From the NCBI GenBank assembly GCA_002923375.1, contig BEIJ01000002.1, forward strand, positions 372,001 through 436,000: a stretch of DNA of 64,000 nt, given 5' to 3'. Positions 25,545 through 33,996 of this stretch are shown here, piece after piece. Position numbers and translations under genes: made by a program. Under the pieces are notes generated by a model. That model had not been told where the DNA came from and made no database searches. It worked only from the letters and a program-made list of their open reading frames with translations. The stretch's first letter is position 1. Every line of letters begins with the position of its first letter. The stretch is from a bacterium HR33 (GTDB lineage Bacteria > Gemmatimonadota > Gemmatimonadetes > Gemmatimonadales > GWC2-71-9).

Positions 25545-26513
25545 CGCCATCAAGGAGTCCGCGGGGAGAGGGCCCCGGCCGACCACCAGAAAGCCGTTCC
25601 ATAAGGTAGAGACACCTTGGCTTCCAAAACCCGGCGCTGCCACCGGTTCCCGCTGCCGGGGAGCCGCCGGAACCCCGCCGGGCGAGGGGGCCTGTTCCAA
25701 TTCCACGGTGACACCGGACTCGAGAACCTGCAGCGACCGCACCACGGTGATTCCGTCGCGCCGTCCAGCTCGGATGGAAATCGTTCTCGCGCCGGGGATT
25801 CCCGCCAGCGGTCCGTTTAGGCGGCGCTCGGCTTCCGCCCGGTCCACCTCCGTCCAGCCTGCGGCGCTGCGGTTTTCGTCGCCGGCCTGTGGAGCTTCCG
25901 CCGCGGGAACGCTCTCCACGGCCAGGGCGGCAAGCGCTCTGAGGTCTTTCCTCGTCTCGGCCGCAATCTCCGGCCTGGTCTCCGCCGCGATCTCTGGCGT
26001 CCGGCCGGCGGCCGGGGGCGCAAGGCCTGCCGCCGGCAGCTGGGCAGGCGGGGTGGCAATTGGTTCGCGCTCCGTTGCCGGAGCAGGCTCTTCGGCGGCC
26101 GCCGGCGCCGCAGGTTGGGGTGTAGCGGGCCGAGCCTCGATCGGCTCCAAAACAGCTACCTCCCGTACGCGCTGCCGATCCACCGCAAGTTCGCGGGCAT
26201 ACCATCCTATCCCTAGCGCTAAGACCACGGTGGCGGCCCAGGCGAGCTTTGTCCCTCGCGACAGCCCGCGGCGTCTTTGCTCGTGGATCTGCTCGCTGCG
26301 CTCCTGTACTTGGCTGAACGGGGGTATATCCAAGCTCGGCGGGGCTGCGGCTTGGAGGATCGCGGCGGCGCTCTCCTTTATCTCCCTCTCGGCCTGGAGC
26401 CGCTCCCTGCAGGACGCGCAGGCCGCTAAATGGAGTTCTACCGCTTCTCTCTCGTCCCCTGACAGTTCCGAGTCGAGATAAGCGTGGATTCTTCCTTCAT
26501 CCAGATGCTGCAT
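25500..26513 (-). CDS. Zinc-finger anti-sigma factor with long extracytoplasmic domain
   Basis: 337 residues. Residues about 1-50 hold an anti-sigma zinc finger (His28-x3-Cys32-x2-Cys35). A single membrane helix lies at about 89-106, with the finger inside. An extracytoplasmic Ala/Pro/Glu-rich linker (about 120-210, including two copies of PEIAAETR) leads to a C-terminal folded part (about 215-337). The start overlaps the sigma gene by 17 bp, so the pair is co-translated. It should hold the sigma factor at the membrane until a surface signal releases it. The linker suggests the sensor part reaches away from the membrane. Confidence 0.88.
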   Translation of the reverse strand: MQHLDEGRIHAYLDSELSGDEREAVELHLAACASCRERLQAEREIKESAAAILQAAAPPSLDIPPFSQVQERSEQIHEQRRRGLSRGTKLAWAATVVLALGIGWYARELAVDRQRVREVAVLEPIEARPATPQPAAPAAAEEPAPATEREPIATPPAQLPAAGLAPPAAGRTPEIAAETRPEIAAETRKDLRALAALAVESVPAAEAPQAGDENRSAAGWTEVDRAEAERRLNGPLAGIPGARTISIRAGRRDGITVVRSLQVLESGVTVELEQAPSPGGVPAAPRQREPVAAPGFGSQGVSTLWNGFLVVGRGPLPADSLMALLGRLQRAQPPEPD

Positions 26514-27009
26514 TGGTTCCTTCTTCCTTCTTAAAGGCCTCTACCAGCCGGCGCCGGGCTCGGGCGAGGGTGGTACCCACTGCCCCGACTGCCAGGCCCG
26601 TGAGCTTCGCGATCTCCCGATAGTCGAGCCCGCCGTTCCAAAGCAGCAGAACCTCGCGGTCCCGCTCGCCTAAGCTTTCCAAAGCGCGGCGTACGGCTGA
26701 CACCGTTTCGGCACGCTCCAATTCCTGGTCCGGTCTCGCCACTTCGCGGCCGTGCGCCGGTAGGGGATCGTTCTTCAGGAGAGCCAAGTGTCTCCTGCGC
26801 CGGAGCGCACTCCGCGCTTCGTCACGGGCCAGATTGCTGGCCACCGCGAATAACCAGGCTCTGGGGTTTTCCGGGTCGTGATTCAAAGCCCGCACGAACG
26901 CCTCCTGCGCCAGATCTCTGGCCCGTTCCGCATCCCACACCTTGCAATGCAGAAAGCGAACGAGATCCGGATAAATCTCCCGGTACAAAGCCGCCCAGTC
27001 GGTACCCAC
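26497..27009 (-). CDS. ECF-type RNA polymerase sigma factor
   Basis: 170 residues. Region 2 is visible at about 10-75 (YPDLVRFLHCKV, AQEAFVRAL, PRAWLFAVASNLARDEAR) and region 4 at about 110-165 (LGERDREVLLLWNGGLDYREIAKLTG). The start is a GTG at 27009 with no ribosome site; a -10-like TAGACT lies 9 nt upstream. It is followed by its anti-sigma factor with a 17 bp overlap and preceded on the same strand, 50 bp away, by a VIT-VWA protein gene. It would direct a cell-envelope or stress regulon. Confidence 0.93.
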   Translation of the reverse strand: MGTDWAALYREIYPDLVRFLHCKVWDAERARDLAQEAFVRALNHDPENPRAWLFAVASNLARDEARSALRRRRHLALLKNDPLPAHGREVARPDQELERAETVSAVRRALESLGERDREVLLLWNGGLDYREIAKLTGLAVGAVGTTLARARRRLVEAFKKEEGTNAASG

Positions 27010-27018
27010 CTAATCGTC

Positions 27019-27024
27019 AGTCTA
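27019..27024 (-). promoter_or_regulatory. -10-like TAGACT before the sigma gene
   Basis: On the minus strand TAGACT ends 9 nt before the GTG start of the ECF sigma gene, in the short gap after the VIT-VWA gene. No Shine-Dalgarno sequence lies between. It is another candidate for a leaderless transcript. Confidence 0.3.
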
Positions 27025-27059
27025 GCACCGGTTGCCGACTCCCGAAACCGGCCGCTGCT

Positions 27060-29264
27060 TCATGTCCCCCGGAACTCTCGCGCCAGCTCTCTGAGCTCGG
27101 CCGGGGTCAAGCGCTCCGACCCGCCAGGCGAGACCACTATTGATATCCGGCTTCCGGCCACCAGAACTCGATCGAACTCCCGCCAGTACGGCACCAGTTC
27201 CGGCAGCGCTCGGAGCAGGTCAAAGTACGCTTCGCTGTACGGCGCTATGGCTCTAACCTTCGACCCCGATTCGTGATAAAGGTCCACCCAGATCCCCTCG
27301 CGTAAGGCAAAGAGGCGCCCGCTCACCAGCTTGGTATCGATGCTCCCCACGGCCCGACTGGCGCCCTCCTCCTGCGCTTTCATCTCGGCGATGGAACGCA
27401 ACTCCCTCAACCCCAGAGAGCGATCCGCGATTTCTACAGCGGCGCGGCCGGTTGCGGCCTCGGGAGCCATCAGCATCGGGCTTGCAACCCTGTCCCTGAG
27501 CATCGGAGGGCGGACTGCTGTTTCGAGCGGCTCCTGCACCAAATAAGCGGTGTACTCGCTCAGCAGGCCGTACCGGAGTGCGGTTTCCCGTATCTCCCGT
27601 TCCAACTCGGCGTTGGGTCCCTCCAGCCTGAGCGCCTGTCCCAGCCGACCGATCTTCCTCGCGGCCCAAAGGCGCGGTATGAATCGATTCCCCGGTCGGA
27701 CCTCTGGGAATTCGGCCTCGACGAAAAATTCCACCCGCTCATCCCCCCGGCGTCCCGAGACGACCAATCTACGGCGCCGATCGGCGGCGGAGGGATCGTA
27801 CCGCCCGAAGATGACCAGTTCCTCGCCCGCAAAGAGATCCGGCAGGTTGCGGGGATAAACTTCGCTGAGCCGTACCGGAGCTTCTTCTATCCTGAGATCG
27901 GTAAGTACCGGATGGGCAATCTTGGCGGCGAGCTGTCCCACCGCAGCTTCCACGTCCTCTCCGGGGCGTACGTACTGCGGCGATCCCCGGCCGCTGGCTG
28001 CGAGGCGCTCCAGCAGATAGACGTTGACGTCGTACCCTACGCCAAAGGTGAAGATTCGGGCGCCGCCTCTGGAACTTTCGGCCCGCCCGGCCAGGCGCTC
28101 TGGGTCTCGCTCGCCCACTGAAGGCAAGCCGTCGGTGATGAATACTACGAGCGACAGCCGGTCGGGATGCGCCGGGTGGCGGAACGCTTCGTTCAAAGCC
28201 GCCTCGATATTGGTCCCTCCGCCGGCTTCGATCGACTCGATCCAGCGCCGGGCCTGTTCGATTTCCGATGCCAGGGCGTTGGTCCAGGAGGACCGGTAGG
28301 ATACGGCCTCGTTGCTGAACGTTATCAACCTGAACCGATCGCTCGCGCGCAACGTTCCCAGCAGCTGCAACAGGGCGCGGCGCGCCTGTTCGATTTTGGG
28401 TCCGGACATCGAGCCGGAAACGTCGAGCACTGCGACCAAATCGCGGGGAACCGCTCTCGCCGGAGTCTTACCGGGGGAGAGGGTGAGCATGAAGTATCCC
28501 GGCTCTCCTTCGGCTCGGTGAGTCGCCAGGGCGAGCCCCACCGGGCGGTTAGCCAGAGGAAGGAAAAGCGTGAAGTCCCCGCTGAATTCCGATCGGGGGC
28601 GAACCATCATTCGGCCGTTCCGCCGTTCCACGAGGAGCTCGTGGGTGGGGGAAAACGGTTGGCCGAAGAGTTGTCCGCTGTCGGCTACCAGTTGGAAGGT
28701 AACCGGTACTCCGAGCGGCGCGATCGGCCCTCGGCTGTCGGAACCCGTCGGCTGCCGCGGGACAGCTCCTGCGGCGTAGCGAAACTGGAGGGCTTGACCG
28801 GCGCGCTCCAGCAGCTGGGTATAACGCAGCGTTACCCGTCTCGTCTCTCCGGGACCGATGGGAAAAACCCGCGCTCGAATTAGGCCGTGACCCACGAGTT
28901 CGATGAGCGCCGGATCTTTGCGCTTCCGCACGATTGCTTCGTAGATCCTTCGGGCGGTAGCCGCGTCCATGGTCTCTCCCCGCAACTCCTCGTCACCCTG
29001 AAACAAGGAGAAGTCGGAGAAGACCGCTTCCCCGGGTAGCGGGTAGAGATAATCCCCCTCTCCCAGGCCCGACCCGCGGTTCTGGAACCACTCGTTCACT
29101 TCAACTTGGGCGATCCGGCCGGATACGAGCACCGTAACTTCGGTACGCAGCTTGACGATCCCGAAGTCGGGCCTCGAAGGAATGACGGGCTCTATCCAGC
29201 CCTGAGCCATGACCGGGTAGGGATAAGGAAAGGCCAGCAGTAGCAAAATCGCCCAGCTTTTCAT
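27060..29264 (-). CDS. Exported VIT and von Willebrand factor A domain protein
   Basis: 734 residues. A signal peptide (cut near VMAQ-GW, about residue 21) is followed by a VIT domain (about 25-150), as in inter-alpha-trypsin inhibitor heavy chains, and a VWA domain (about 275-440) with an intact metal site, DVSGSMSG at 281-288, plus FITDGLPSVG. The C-terminal 290 residues are unassigned. VIT-VWA proteins mediate protein-protein contacts at the surface or periplasm. The gene lies directly upstream of the ECF sigma/anti-sigma pair on the same strand. Its ribosome site (AGAGGA) is inside an 8-bp stem ending 3 nt before the ATG. Confidence 0.88.
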   Translation of the reverse strand: MKSWAILLLLAFPYPYPVMAQGWIEPVIPSRPDFGIVKLRTEVTVLVSGRIAQVEVNEWFQNRGSGLGEGDYLYPLPGEAVFSDFSLFQGDEELRGETMDAATARRIYEAIVRKRKDPALIELVGHGLIRARVFPIGPGETRRVTLRYTQLLERAGQALQFRYAAGAVPRQPTGSDSRGPIAPLGVPVTFQLVADSGQLFGQPFSPTHELLVERRNGRMMVRPRSEFSGDFTLFLPLANRPVGLALATHRAEGEPGYFMLTLSPGKTPARAVPRDLVAVLDVSGSMSGPKIEQARRALLQLLGTLRASDRFRLITFSNEAVSYRSSWTNALASEIEQARRWIESIEAGGGTNIEAALNEAFRHPAHPDRLSLVVFITDGLPSVGERDPERLAGRAESSRGGARIFTFGVGYDVNVYLLERLAASGRGSPQYVRPGEDVEAAVGQLAAKIAHPVLTDLRIEEAPVRLSEVYPRNLPDLFAGEELVIFGRYDPSAADRRRRLVVSGRRGDERVEFFVEAEFPEVRPGNRFIPRLWAARKIGRLGQALRLEGPNAELEREIRETALRYGLLSEYTAYLVQEPLETAVRPPMLRDRVASPMLMAPEAATGRAAVEIADRSLGLRELRSIAEMKAQEEGASRAVGSIDTKLVSGRLFALREGIWVDLYHESGSKVRAIAPYSEAYFDLLRALPELVPYWREFDRVLVAGSRISIVVSPGGSERLTPAELRELAREFRGT

Positions 29265-29267
29265 AGG

Positions 29268-29297
29268 GTCCTCTGCGTTGGGTTCACCACAGAGGAC
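29268..29297 (-). promoter_or_regulatory. Hairpin that sequesters the ribosome binding site of the VIT-VWA gene
   Basis: On the minus strand GTCCTCTG (29297-29290) pairs with CAGAGGAC (29275-29268) across a 14-nt loop. The second arm contains the only Shine-Dalgarno-like sequence (AGAGGA) and ends 3 nt before the ATG at 29264. It lies in the 75-bp gap after the kinase gene and could also act as a weak terminator for it. Confidence 0.45.
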
Positions 29298-29339
29298 GTC
29301 CGGGCCCCGCCGATTTGCACAACGCCTTTCAGGAGGGCC

Positions 29340-32207
29340 TCAGGGCTTGATCCTTTCCCAGGTTCTCAACGCCCGTTCTCGGGCTGCCGTACCGCTGCCG
29401 TCCGGGCTGGCGAGGACTTGAAGCAAGTAGGCGAAGGTATTGCGGGCCAGGGCCGTGTCGCCCACCTCGAGCGCCGCTTCGCCTCGGATCCTCAGCACTT
29501 CCGGCCAGGCCGCCTGATCCACAAAGGCGGCGATTCTCACAAAGCTCGAGGAGGCGTCCAGCGCTTCGTAGAACCTTCCGCTTGCCGCGGCGTAGCGGAC
29601 GCGTGCCAGCCGCAAAGGCCACAGCGATGCCACCAGGGAGAAAGGCACCTGCTCTACGCTGAACCGTCGAGTTGCGCGCCGCCACAGGGCCAGAGCACCT
29701 GCGGTATCGCCAGCCGCCAGCAGGTCCAGGGCCGCCAGATCGTCTAGGAGACTTTGTTCCAGGGGGAGAATCTCGCCTCGCGTTTGGAGCGAGCGCCGTA
29801 GCTGAATGGCGAGATCTTGGGCCAGTTCCGCGTTTTGGGTTCGGTACCATCGGGCTGCGAGCCACCGCTCCACTACGGAGAGTTCGGGACTCTCCGCCAG
29901 GCGCCGGGCTGCTGCGGCGGTGGTTTGCAGATCGGCCAAATCGGGAATGGCCGTCACCGCGCTCAGTACTATCCAGCGGTCGAGCTCCTCGCGGGGCACT
30001 CCTCTCGCAGCCGCTTCTCGAACCAGCCGCATTGCCGACGCCTCCCTCCCGGAGCCCAGAAACGCCGCGATCCTCATCCTGAACGCTCGCTCCCGTTCCG
30101 CACTCCCTACCGCCCGCTCCCACAGCACGTCGATCGCTCTCATGCCGATGGAGCGTTCCAGCGGGGAGCGGCCGAACTCCGCAGCTATGAACGCCACGTT
30201 TTCCAGGAACTCCCGGGATCGCGAGGGAAACGAAGACAACACCCGCGGCGCCAGTTCCGGCCTAAAGATCAGCGTGTCGGCCGCTCGGACCAACTCCGCT
30301 ACCGCGGAGGTGCTGTCGATCTCCAGATAGCGGCGCATCCATGACCTGGTGGCGTCGTCGTCTTCCCTGGCCATGGCCAGAGTTATGAGGTGTGCTACCG
30401 GGGCTGCAAACCACGGGTCTCTGCGGGCCGTTTCCTGGAATGCGGCTTCCGCCTCGGAGAGGGGTCTGCCCAAAAGGGGAGCAAAGTGGAATCTGAGTTC
30501 GGCCAGGGCGAACCACGCATCTACAGCGTCAGGGTAGAGATCTACGATCTCCTCGAAGGCCGCTTCGGCTGCGCGAAGATCACCGTCGCGCACCAGCGCG
30601 GTGTAGCCCTCCAACAGCTGCCGCGAGACCGGATCGAGACCGTCGGCATAGGACTCGGCGGCGCGCAGGGCGGAGCGGATTTGGGCCTCGCCGGGACTCA
30701 ATTGGACGATCGCCAGCATGCGCTTGAAGTACGCCGGCGCGTAGGTCGAGTCCAGCTGGATTACCCGGTCGAAGTGTGCTATGGCGCTCTGGTACGCCCC
30801 GCGGCGAAAGTCTCGATCCCCTTGAAAATATGCTGCGACGGCGGCGAGTCCTCGGGGAAGGGAAGGTCCTGGCCACCCGCTTCGCTCGCGCGCCAGCTCC
30901 CGGGCGAAAGCCTGAACCACTAAAGAGGATACTAGGGCATGCAGGGAATCCAGCCGCCCCGCCGTGTCCGCGCTGCTTACCAGCCTCCGGGTGGCGGTCT
31001 CGTGAACCTGCACGCTCAGTCGAACATTTCCGGAAGCCACTTCTCCGCGTCCCACTACCGCCAGGGTAGCTCCCAAATCCCGGGCCAGGGATAGGAGCGT
31101 GTCCAGCGGTTGGGGTTCATTGCCCAAGCGGCGCTCCACGGCACGGCGGACCGCCGCCGCTCCCATGACTCGCAGCTCCGGCAGCATCTGCAGTTGCCAC
31201 ACCAGAGCTTCCGGCACCACCGAGTCGAGGTCGATCCCCGGAGTAGGGCCCCCGGCGCTGAAGGGTAGCACCGCGATCACGGGATAATCCTCGGGGTTGT
31301 GGGGTGCATCCCGGAGGGCGATCCATCCGATGACGCCTGCAGTTACGGCGGTGACAGCCGCGGCCCAAGGCTTCACGGCACGGCGGCGCTCGGCTTTCTC
31401 CAGCTCGCCTAGCCAGCGCTCCACCGATTCCGGGCGCCGATCCGGACTGAGCGCCAGAGGGCGCACCAGTTCCCGAACCACTTTGGCCGAAAGATCCGGC
31501 CTCAGCGCCTGCAATCGGCTGACGTGATGCTCCACGTCGTGCTCCGTTTCGGGAAGTTCACCCGCGAGCGCCTCGTATGCCGAAGCCGCCAGGGCGTAAA
31601 GGTCGGCGCGCGCATCGACGTTCTTCTTCCCGCCGGCCTGTTCGGGGGCCATATAGGCGGGTGTCCCCACCGCGATCCCGGTTCGAGTTATGGGTTCCGC
31701 TCCCGGTAGTTCGGCCCGGGCGACTCCAAAATCTGTTACCAGCCAGCGCCCGGTAGCTTTTTCGAAGAGAATGTTGGAAGGCTTGATGTCCCGGTGAATC
31801 ACCCGCCGCGCGTGGGCGAACGACAGAGCGCTGCCTACCTGCCGCAACATCTCCCGGACCGACGGGTAATCCAACTTCTTCTCTCTGGCTATGCGCTGCT
31901 CGAGAGTTTCCCCCTCCACGAACGGCATTACCAGATAGGCCAGGTTGCCTTTTACATCGAACTCGAATACCGGCACGATGTGCGGGTGCGAGAGGTTGGC
32001 GGCCAGGGCGGCCTCTTGCTTGAAACGCGCCATGCGCACGGCACTGGAAGCTACCTCCGGAGGGAGCACCTTGATGGCGACCCGCGAGCCCAGAGAGCGG
32101 TGCCGGGCGGTGTAAATGACGCCCATTCCGCCCGAGGCGAGGAACCCCTCTATGGCGTATCTGTCACCCAGCAACCGCTCCAGATCTTGCGCTGCGAATT
32201 GATTCAT
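29340..32207 (-). CDS. Membrane Ser/Thr protein kinase with long TPR-like extracytoplasmic region
   Basis: 955 residues. The kinase domain (about 10-270) is complete: FLASGGMGVIYTA loop, VAIKVL lysine, VIHRDIKPSNILF, DFGVAR, GTPAYMAPEQAGG. A single membrane helix lies at about 277-296. The remaining 650 residues are helical repeats in the TPR style (for example ALAELRFHF and repeated 34-residue spacing) preceded by a segment with LAVVGRGEVASGNVRLSVQV, resembling the TolB-like/adenylate-cyclase-associated domain often fused to such kinases. The outside part probably senses or scaffolds envelope proteins. The Cys-rich protein gene ends 10 bp upstream, so the two form an operon. Confidence 0.9.
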   Translation of the reverse strand: MNQFAAQDLERLLGDRYAIEGFLASGGMGVIYTARHRSLGSRVAIKVLPPEVASSAVRMARFKQEAALAANLSHPHIVPVFEFDVKGNLAYLVMPFVEGETLEQRIAREKKLDYPSVREMLRQVGSALSFAHARRVIHRDIKPSNILFEKATGRWLVTDFGVARAELPGAEPITRTGIAVGTPAYMAPEQAGGKKNVDARADLYALAASAYEALAGELPETEHDVEHHVSRLQALRPDLSAKVVRELVRPLALSPDRRPESVERWLGELEKAERRRAVKPWAAAVTAVTAGVIGWIALRDAPHNPEDYPVIAVLPFSAGGPTPGIDLDSVVPEALVWQLQMLPELRVMGAAAVRRAVERRLGNEPQPLDTLLSLARDLGATLAVVGRGEVASGNVRLSVQVHETATRRLVSSADTAGRLDSLHALVSSLVVQAFARELARERSGWPGPSLPRGLAAVAAYFQGDRDFRRGAYQSAIAHFDRVIQLDSTYAPAYFKRMLAIVQLSPGEAQIRSALRAAESYADGLDPVSRQLLEGYTALVRDGDLRAAEAAFEEIVDLYPDAVDAWFALAELRFHFAPLLGRPLSEAEAAFQETARRDPWFAAPVAHLITLAMAREDDDATRSWMRRYLEIDSTSAVAELVRAADTLIFRPELAPRVLSSFPSRSREFLENVAFIAAEFGRSPLERSIGMRAIDVLWERAVGSAERERAFRMRIAAFLGSGREASAMRLVREAAARGVPREELDRWIVLSAVTAIPDLADLQTTAAAARRLAESPELSVVERWLAARWYRTQNAELAQDLAIQLRRSLQTRGEILPLEQSLLDDLAALDLLAAGDTAGALALWRRATRRFSVEQVPFSLVASLWPLRLARVRYAAASGRFYEALDASSSFVRIAAFVDQAAWPEVLRIRGEAALEVGDTALARNTFAYLLQVLASPDGSGTAARERALRTWERIKP

Positions 32208-32217
32208 GGGCGTGCCG

Positions 32218-32991
32218 TCAGATCAGCCTGCATCCGGGATGGCCGGTGTGTTCCGGATCTAGATCCGGCCAGTCGGTGCAAACGAACGGTTTCGCCGGCT
32301 CCCCGTCGGGCAGGAGACGCCCGTGCAACACGCAGCTTACCCCGTCGCTGTCCAAGTAGCCGCAGGCGGAGATAACCTCGCACTCTATTATGTCGGCGCT
32401 TTCCCTCGAGACTTTGCAGAGGTAGGGAGAGCGCCGGGAGCGAAGGAGGAGTTCCAGGGTGCGATCCCCCTTGGGGGTCAGGACTTCCAAGGTCAAGTCC
32501 CGGCAGCAGGCCGCTCCCCGTTTGTTATCGGCGGTGCGGCACGGCGCGCCGGCGCACGGGTTGTCCTCGAGCACCGGAAGCGCCCTCCCGGGGCGGGCTG
32601 CAGGTTTCGGAGCCGGCAGGTGCAGGGCGCGGCGCCTCCCGCGATAGATCACCGAAAACCGGTCCCCGTTCAGGCGAAAAGGCGGAGGGGACTCAGGAAT
32701 GCCGGCCCGGGGCACCGATCCCCGGTACCCGTGAGCGCTGCAGTGGGCTTCCTCCCCTGCGCCGTCACCCTTCAGGTACTTGCACGGCACATAAACCGTG
32801 GCATCGACTACCAGCCTGCGACCCAACCGATACGGTTTCCCGAAGCTTATCCGCTCGGTGTGCCCGGTGAGCCAAGTGGCCAGAGCGTCGCGTTCGCCGG
32901 GCGAGTCATCTTTGAGATCGGCGATCCTGAGGGTTAGCCTCAGGGCCCTGCACTGGGGGCCCAGCGCTCGACAGGGTGGCGGCGTAGCCAT
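32218..32991 (-). CDS. Cysteine-rich protein with two YkgJ-like half-modules
   Basis: 257 residues from the ATG at 32991, chosen because AGGAG lies 4 nt upstream; the longer open frame upstream is unlike protein. Fourteen cysteines fall in clusters: CKYL...CSAHG, CAGAPC...CC, YLC...C and CGYL...CVLHG. The first and last look like repeats of one motif, Cys-x2-Leu-x(5-9)-Cys-x2-His-Gly. Such Cys and CC spacing resembles the metal or Fe-S binding YkgJ/UPF0153 families, but I cannot assign it to one. No signal peptide. It is the gene before the TPR kinase (10 bp apart). Confidence 0.7.
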   Translation of the reverse strand: MATPPPCRALGPQCRALRLTLRIADLKDDSPGERDALATWLTGHTERISFGKPYRLGRRLVVDATVYVPCKYLKGDGAGEEAHCSAHGYRGSVPRAGIPESPPPFRLNGDRFSVIYRGRRRALHLPAPKPAARPGRALPVLEDNPCAGAPCRTADNKRGAACCRDLTLEVLTPKGDRTLELLLRSRRSPYLCKVSRESADIIECEVISACGYLDSDGVSCVLHGRLLPDGEPAKPFVCTDWPDLDPEHTGHPGCRLI

Positions 32992-33062
32992 CGCTCCTAC
33001 TGGAAGTTCAAAGACTGGGATAAAAGTGCAAGCTCGCCTGCCGGGGCGGGGCGTGCGACTTC

Positions 33063-33287
33063 TCAGGAAAAGAACCGGCGCACCAGGTGCAGGAGCGCGG
33101 TGGCCAGCGCGGAGAGGAGCAGCATCGATACCAGCGGGATGTAGATCCTCACCGAGTCCCGCTCTATCCGGATGTCTCCCGGAAGCCGGCCAAACCATTC
33201 GAAGGCACCGAGCCAGACAGCCAGCCCTAAGGCGGCGAGGGTGAGGCCGGCGATGATCAGCAGCAGGCCGATGGAGGTCGAGGACAT
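33063..33287 (-). CDS. DUF2905 family small membrane protein
   Basis: 74 residues from the ATG at 33287. Two membrane helices (about 5-29 and 51-70) flank a short polar segment, FGRLPGDIRIERDSVRIYIPL, which is the hallmark of DUF2905 proteins: G-x-L-P-G-D-I-x-I-E. Their role is unknown. A longer reading to 33365 adds 26 residues without membrane character and is less likely. It precedes the Cys-rich protein gene by 71 bp on the same strand. Confidence 0.85.
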   Translation of the reverse strand: MSSTSIGLLLIIAGLTLAALGLAVWLGAFEWFGRLPGDIRIERDSVRIYIPLVSMLLLSALATALLHLVRRFFS

Positions 33288-33449
33288 AGCGCTGAAGCAT
33301 GATAGCCGCCCGGGCTTGGCCGGTCCAGTCGGCTGAACTACCGCTCCGGCGCCTGTGTTGTACATTTCGGCGTTTTCGCAGTGCCGGCGCCGCGGATCCC
33401 CCGCGGTTCCGGAACGGTTCAGACTCGAAGCACTAAGGAGGGTGGCACT

Positions 33450-33926
33450 ATGAGACAGGTTTTCGCGGCGCTGGCGATCGCGGCGCTCGCGTGCGGTGGT
33501 GAGCAGTCAGGACAGCAACAACAGCAGGCGCCCGCTACACCCGCCGCTCAACCCCAGGCTCAGGCAGGGGCACAGGCCGGCGTTACCGGGACGGTTCACG
33601 AAGTCAGGATGGAGTTGCGGGACGGCAACTATATCTACGATCCCGCCAACCTCACCATCAAGGTCGGAGACACCGTACGCTGGATCAACATCAGCGGGTT
33701 CCCGCACAACGTGTCGTTCTACGAAAACCAGATTCCCCCGGGAGCGGCGGAATTTCTGAAGCAGGCCATGCCCAACCAGATGAGCCCGCTGAACGGCCCG
33801 CTGTTCACGGACTCGCTGGCTACCTACGAGATTAACTTCGCCGGCGCGCCCACCGGGACCTACGGGTACTTCTGTATACCCCACGAAGCTCTGGGGATGA
33901 AAGGCACCCTCACCGTACAACCCTAG
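33450..33926 (+). CDS. Plastocyanin-like blue copper lipoprotein
   Basis: 158 residues from the ATG at 33450 (AAGGAGGG upstream). A lipobox (LAC at 13-15) anchors it, followed by a Gln/Ala/Pro-rich flexible linker (about 18-45) and a cupredoxin domain. The copper ligands are His86 (FPHN), Cys142, His145 (YFCIPHEALGM) and Met150, the type I order. It should carry single electrons outside the cytoplasmic membrane, possibly between respiratory complexes; the alternative complex III operon lies 9 kb upstream. The gene stands alone. Confidence 0.92.
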   Translation: MRQVFAALAIAALACGGEQSGQQQQQAPATPAAQPQAQAGAQAGVTGTVHEVRMELRDGNYIYDPANLTIKVGDTVRWINISGFPHNVSFYENQIPPGAAEFLKQAMPNQMSPLNGPLFTDSLATYEINFAGAPTGTYGYFCIPHEALGMKGTLTVQP

Positions 33927-33982
33927 GGGTCGGAGTCTCAGGAGCCTCGCAGGTCGCCCGGGCACGAGGTGCGCGGGCGATC

Positions 33983-33988
33983 TATTTT
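33983..33988 (+). promoter_or_regulatory. -10-like TATTTT before the BTAD-AAA gene
   Basis: TATTTT ends 8 nt before the ATG at 33997, with only C and G between and no ribosome site. Candidate leaderless promoter in the 70-bp gap after the copper protein gene. Confidence 0.25.
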
Positions 33989-33996
33989 TACCCCGG

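Noticed and set aside
32992..33300. Longer N-terminus for the Cys-rich protein
   Set aside because: The extra residues are Arg/Pro-rich, overlap the DUF2905 gene in antisense-like composition, and the ATG at 32991 has a good ribosome site.
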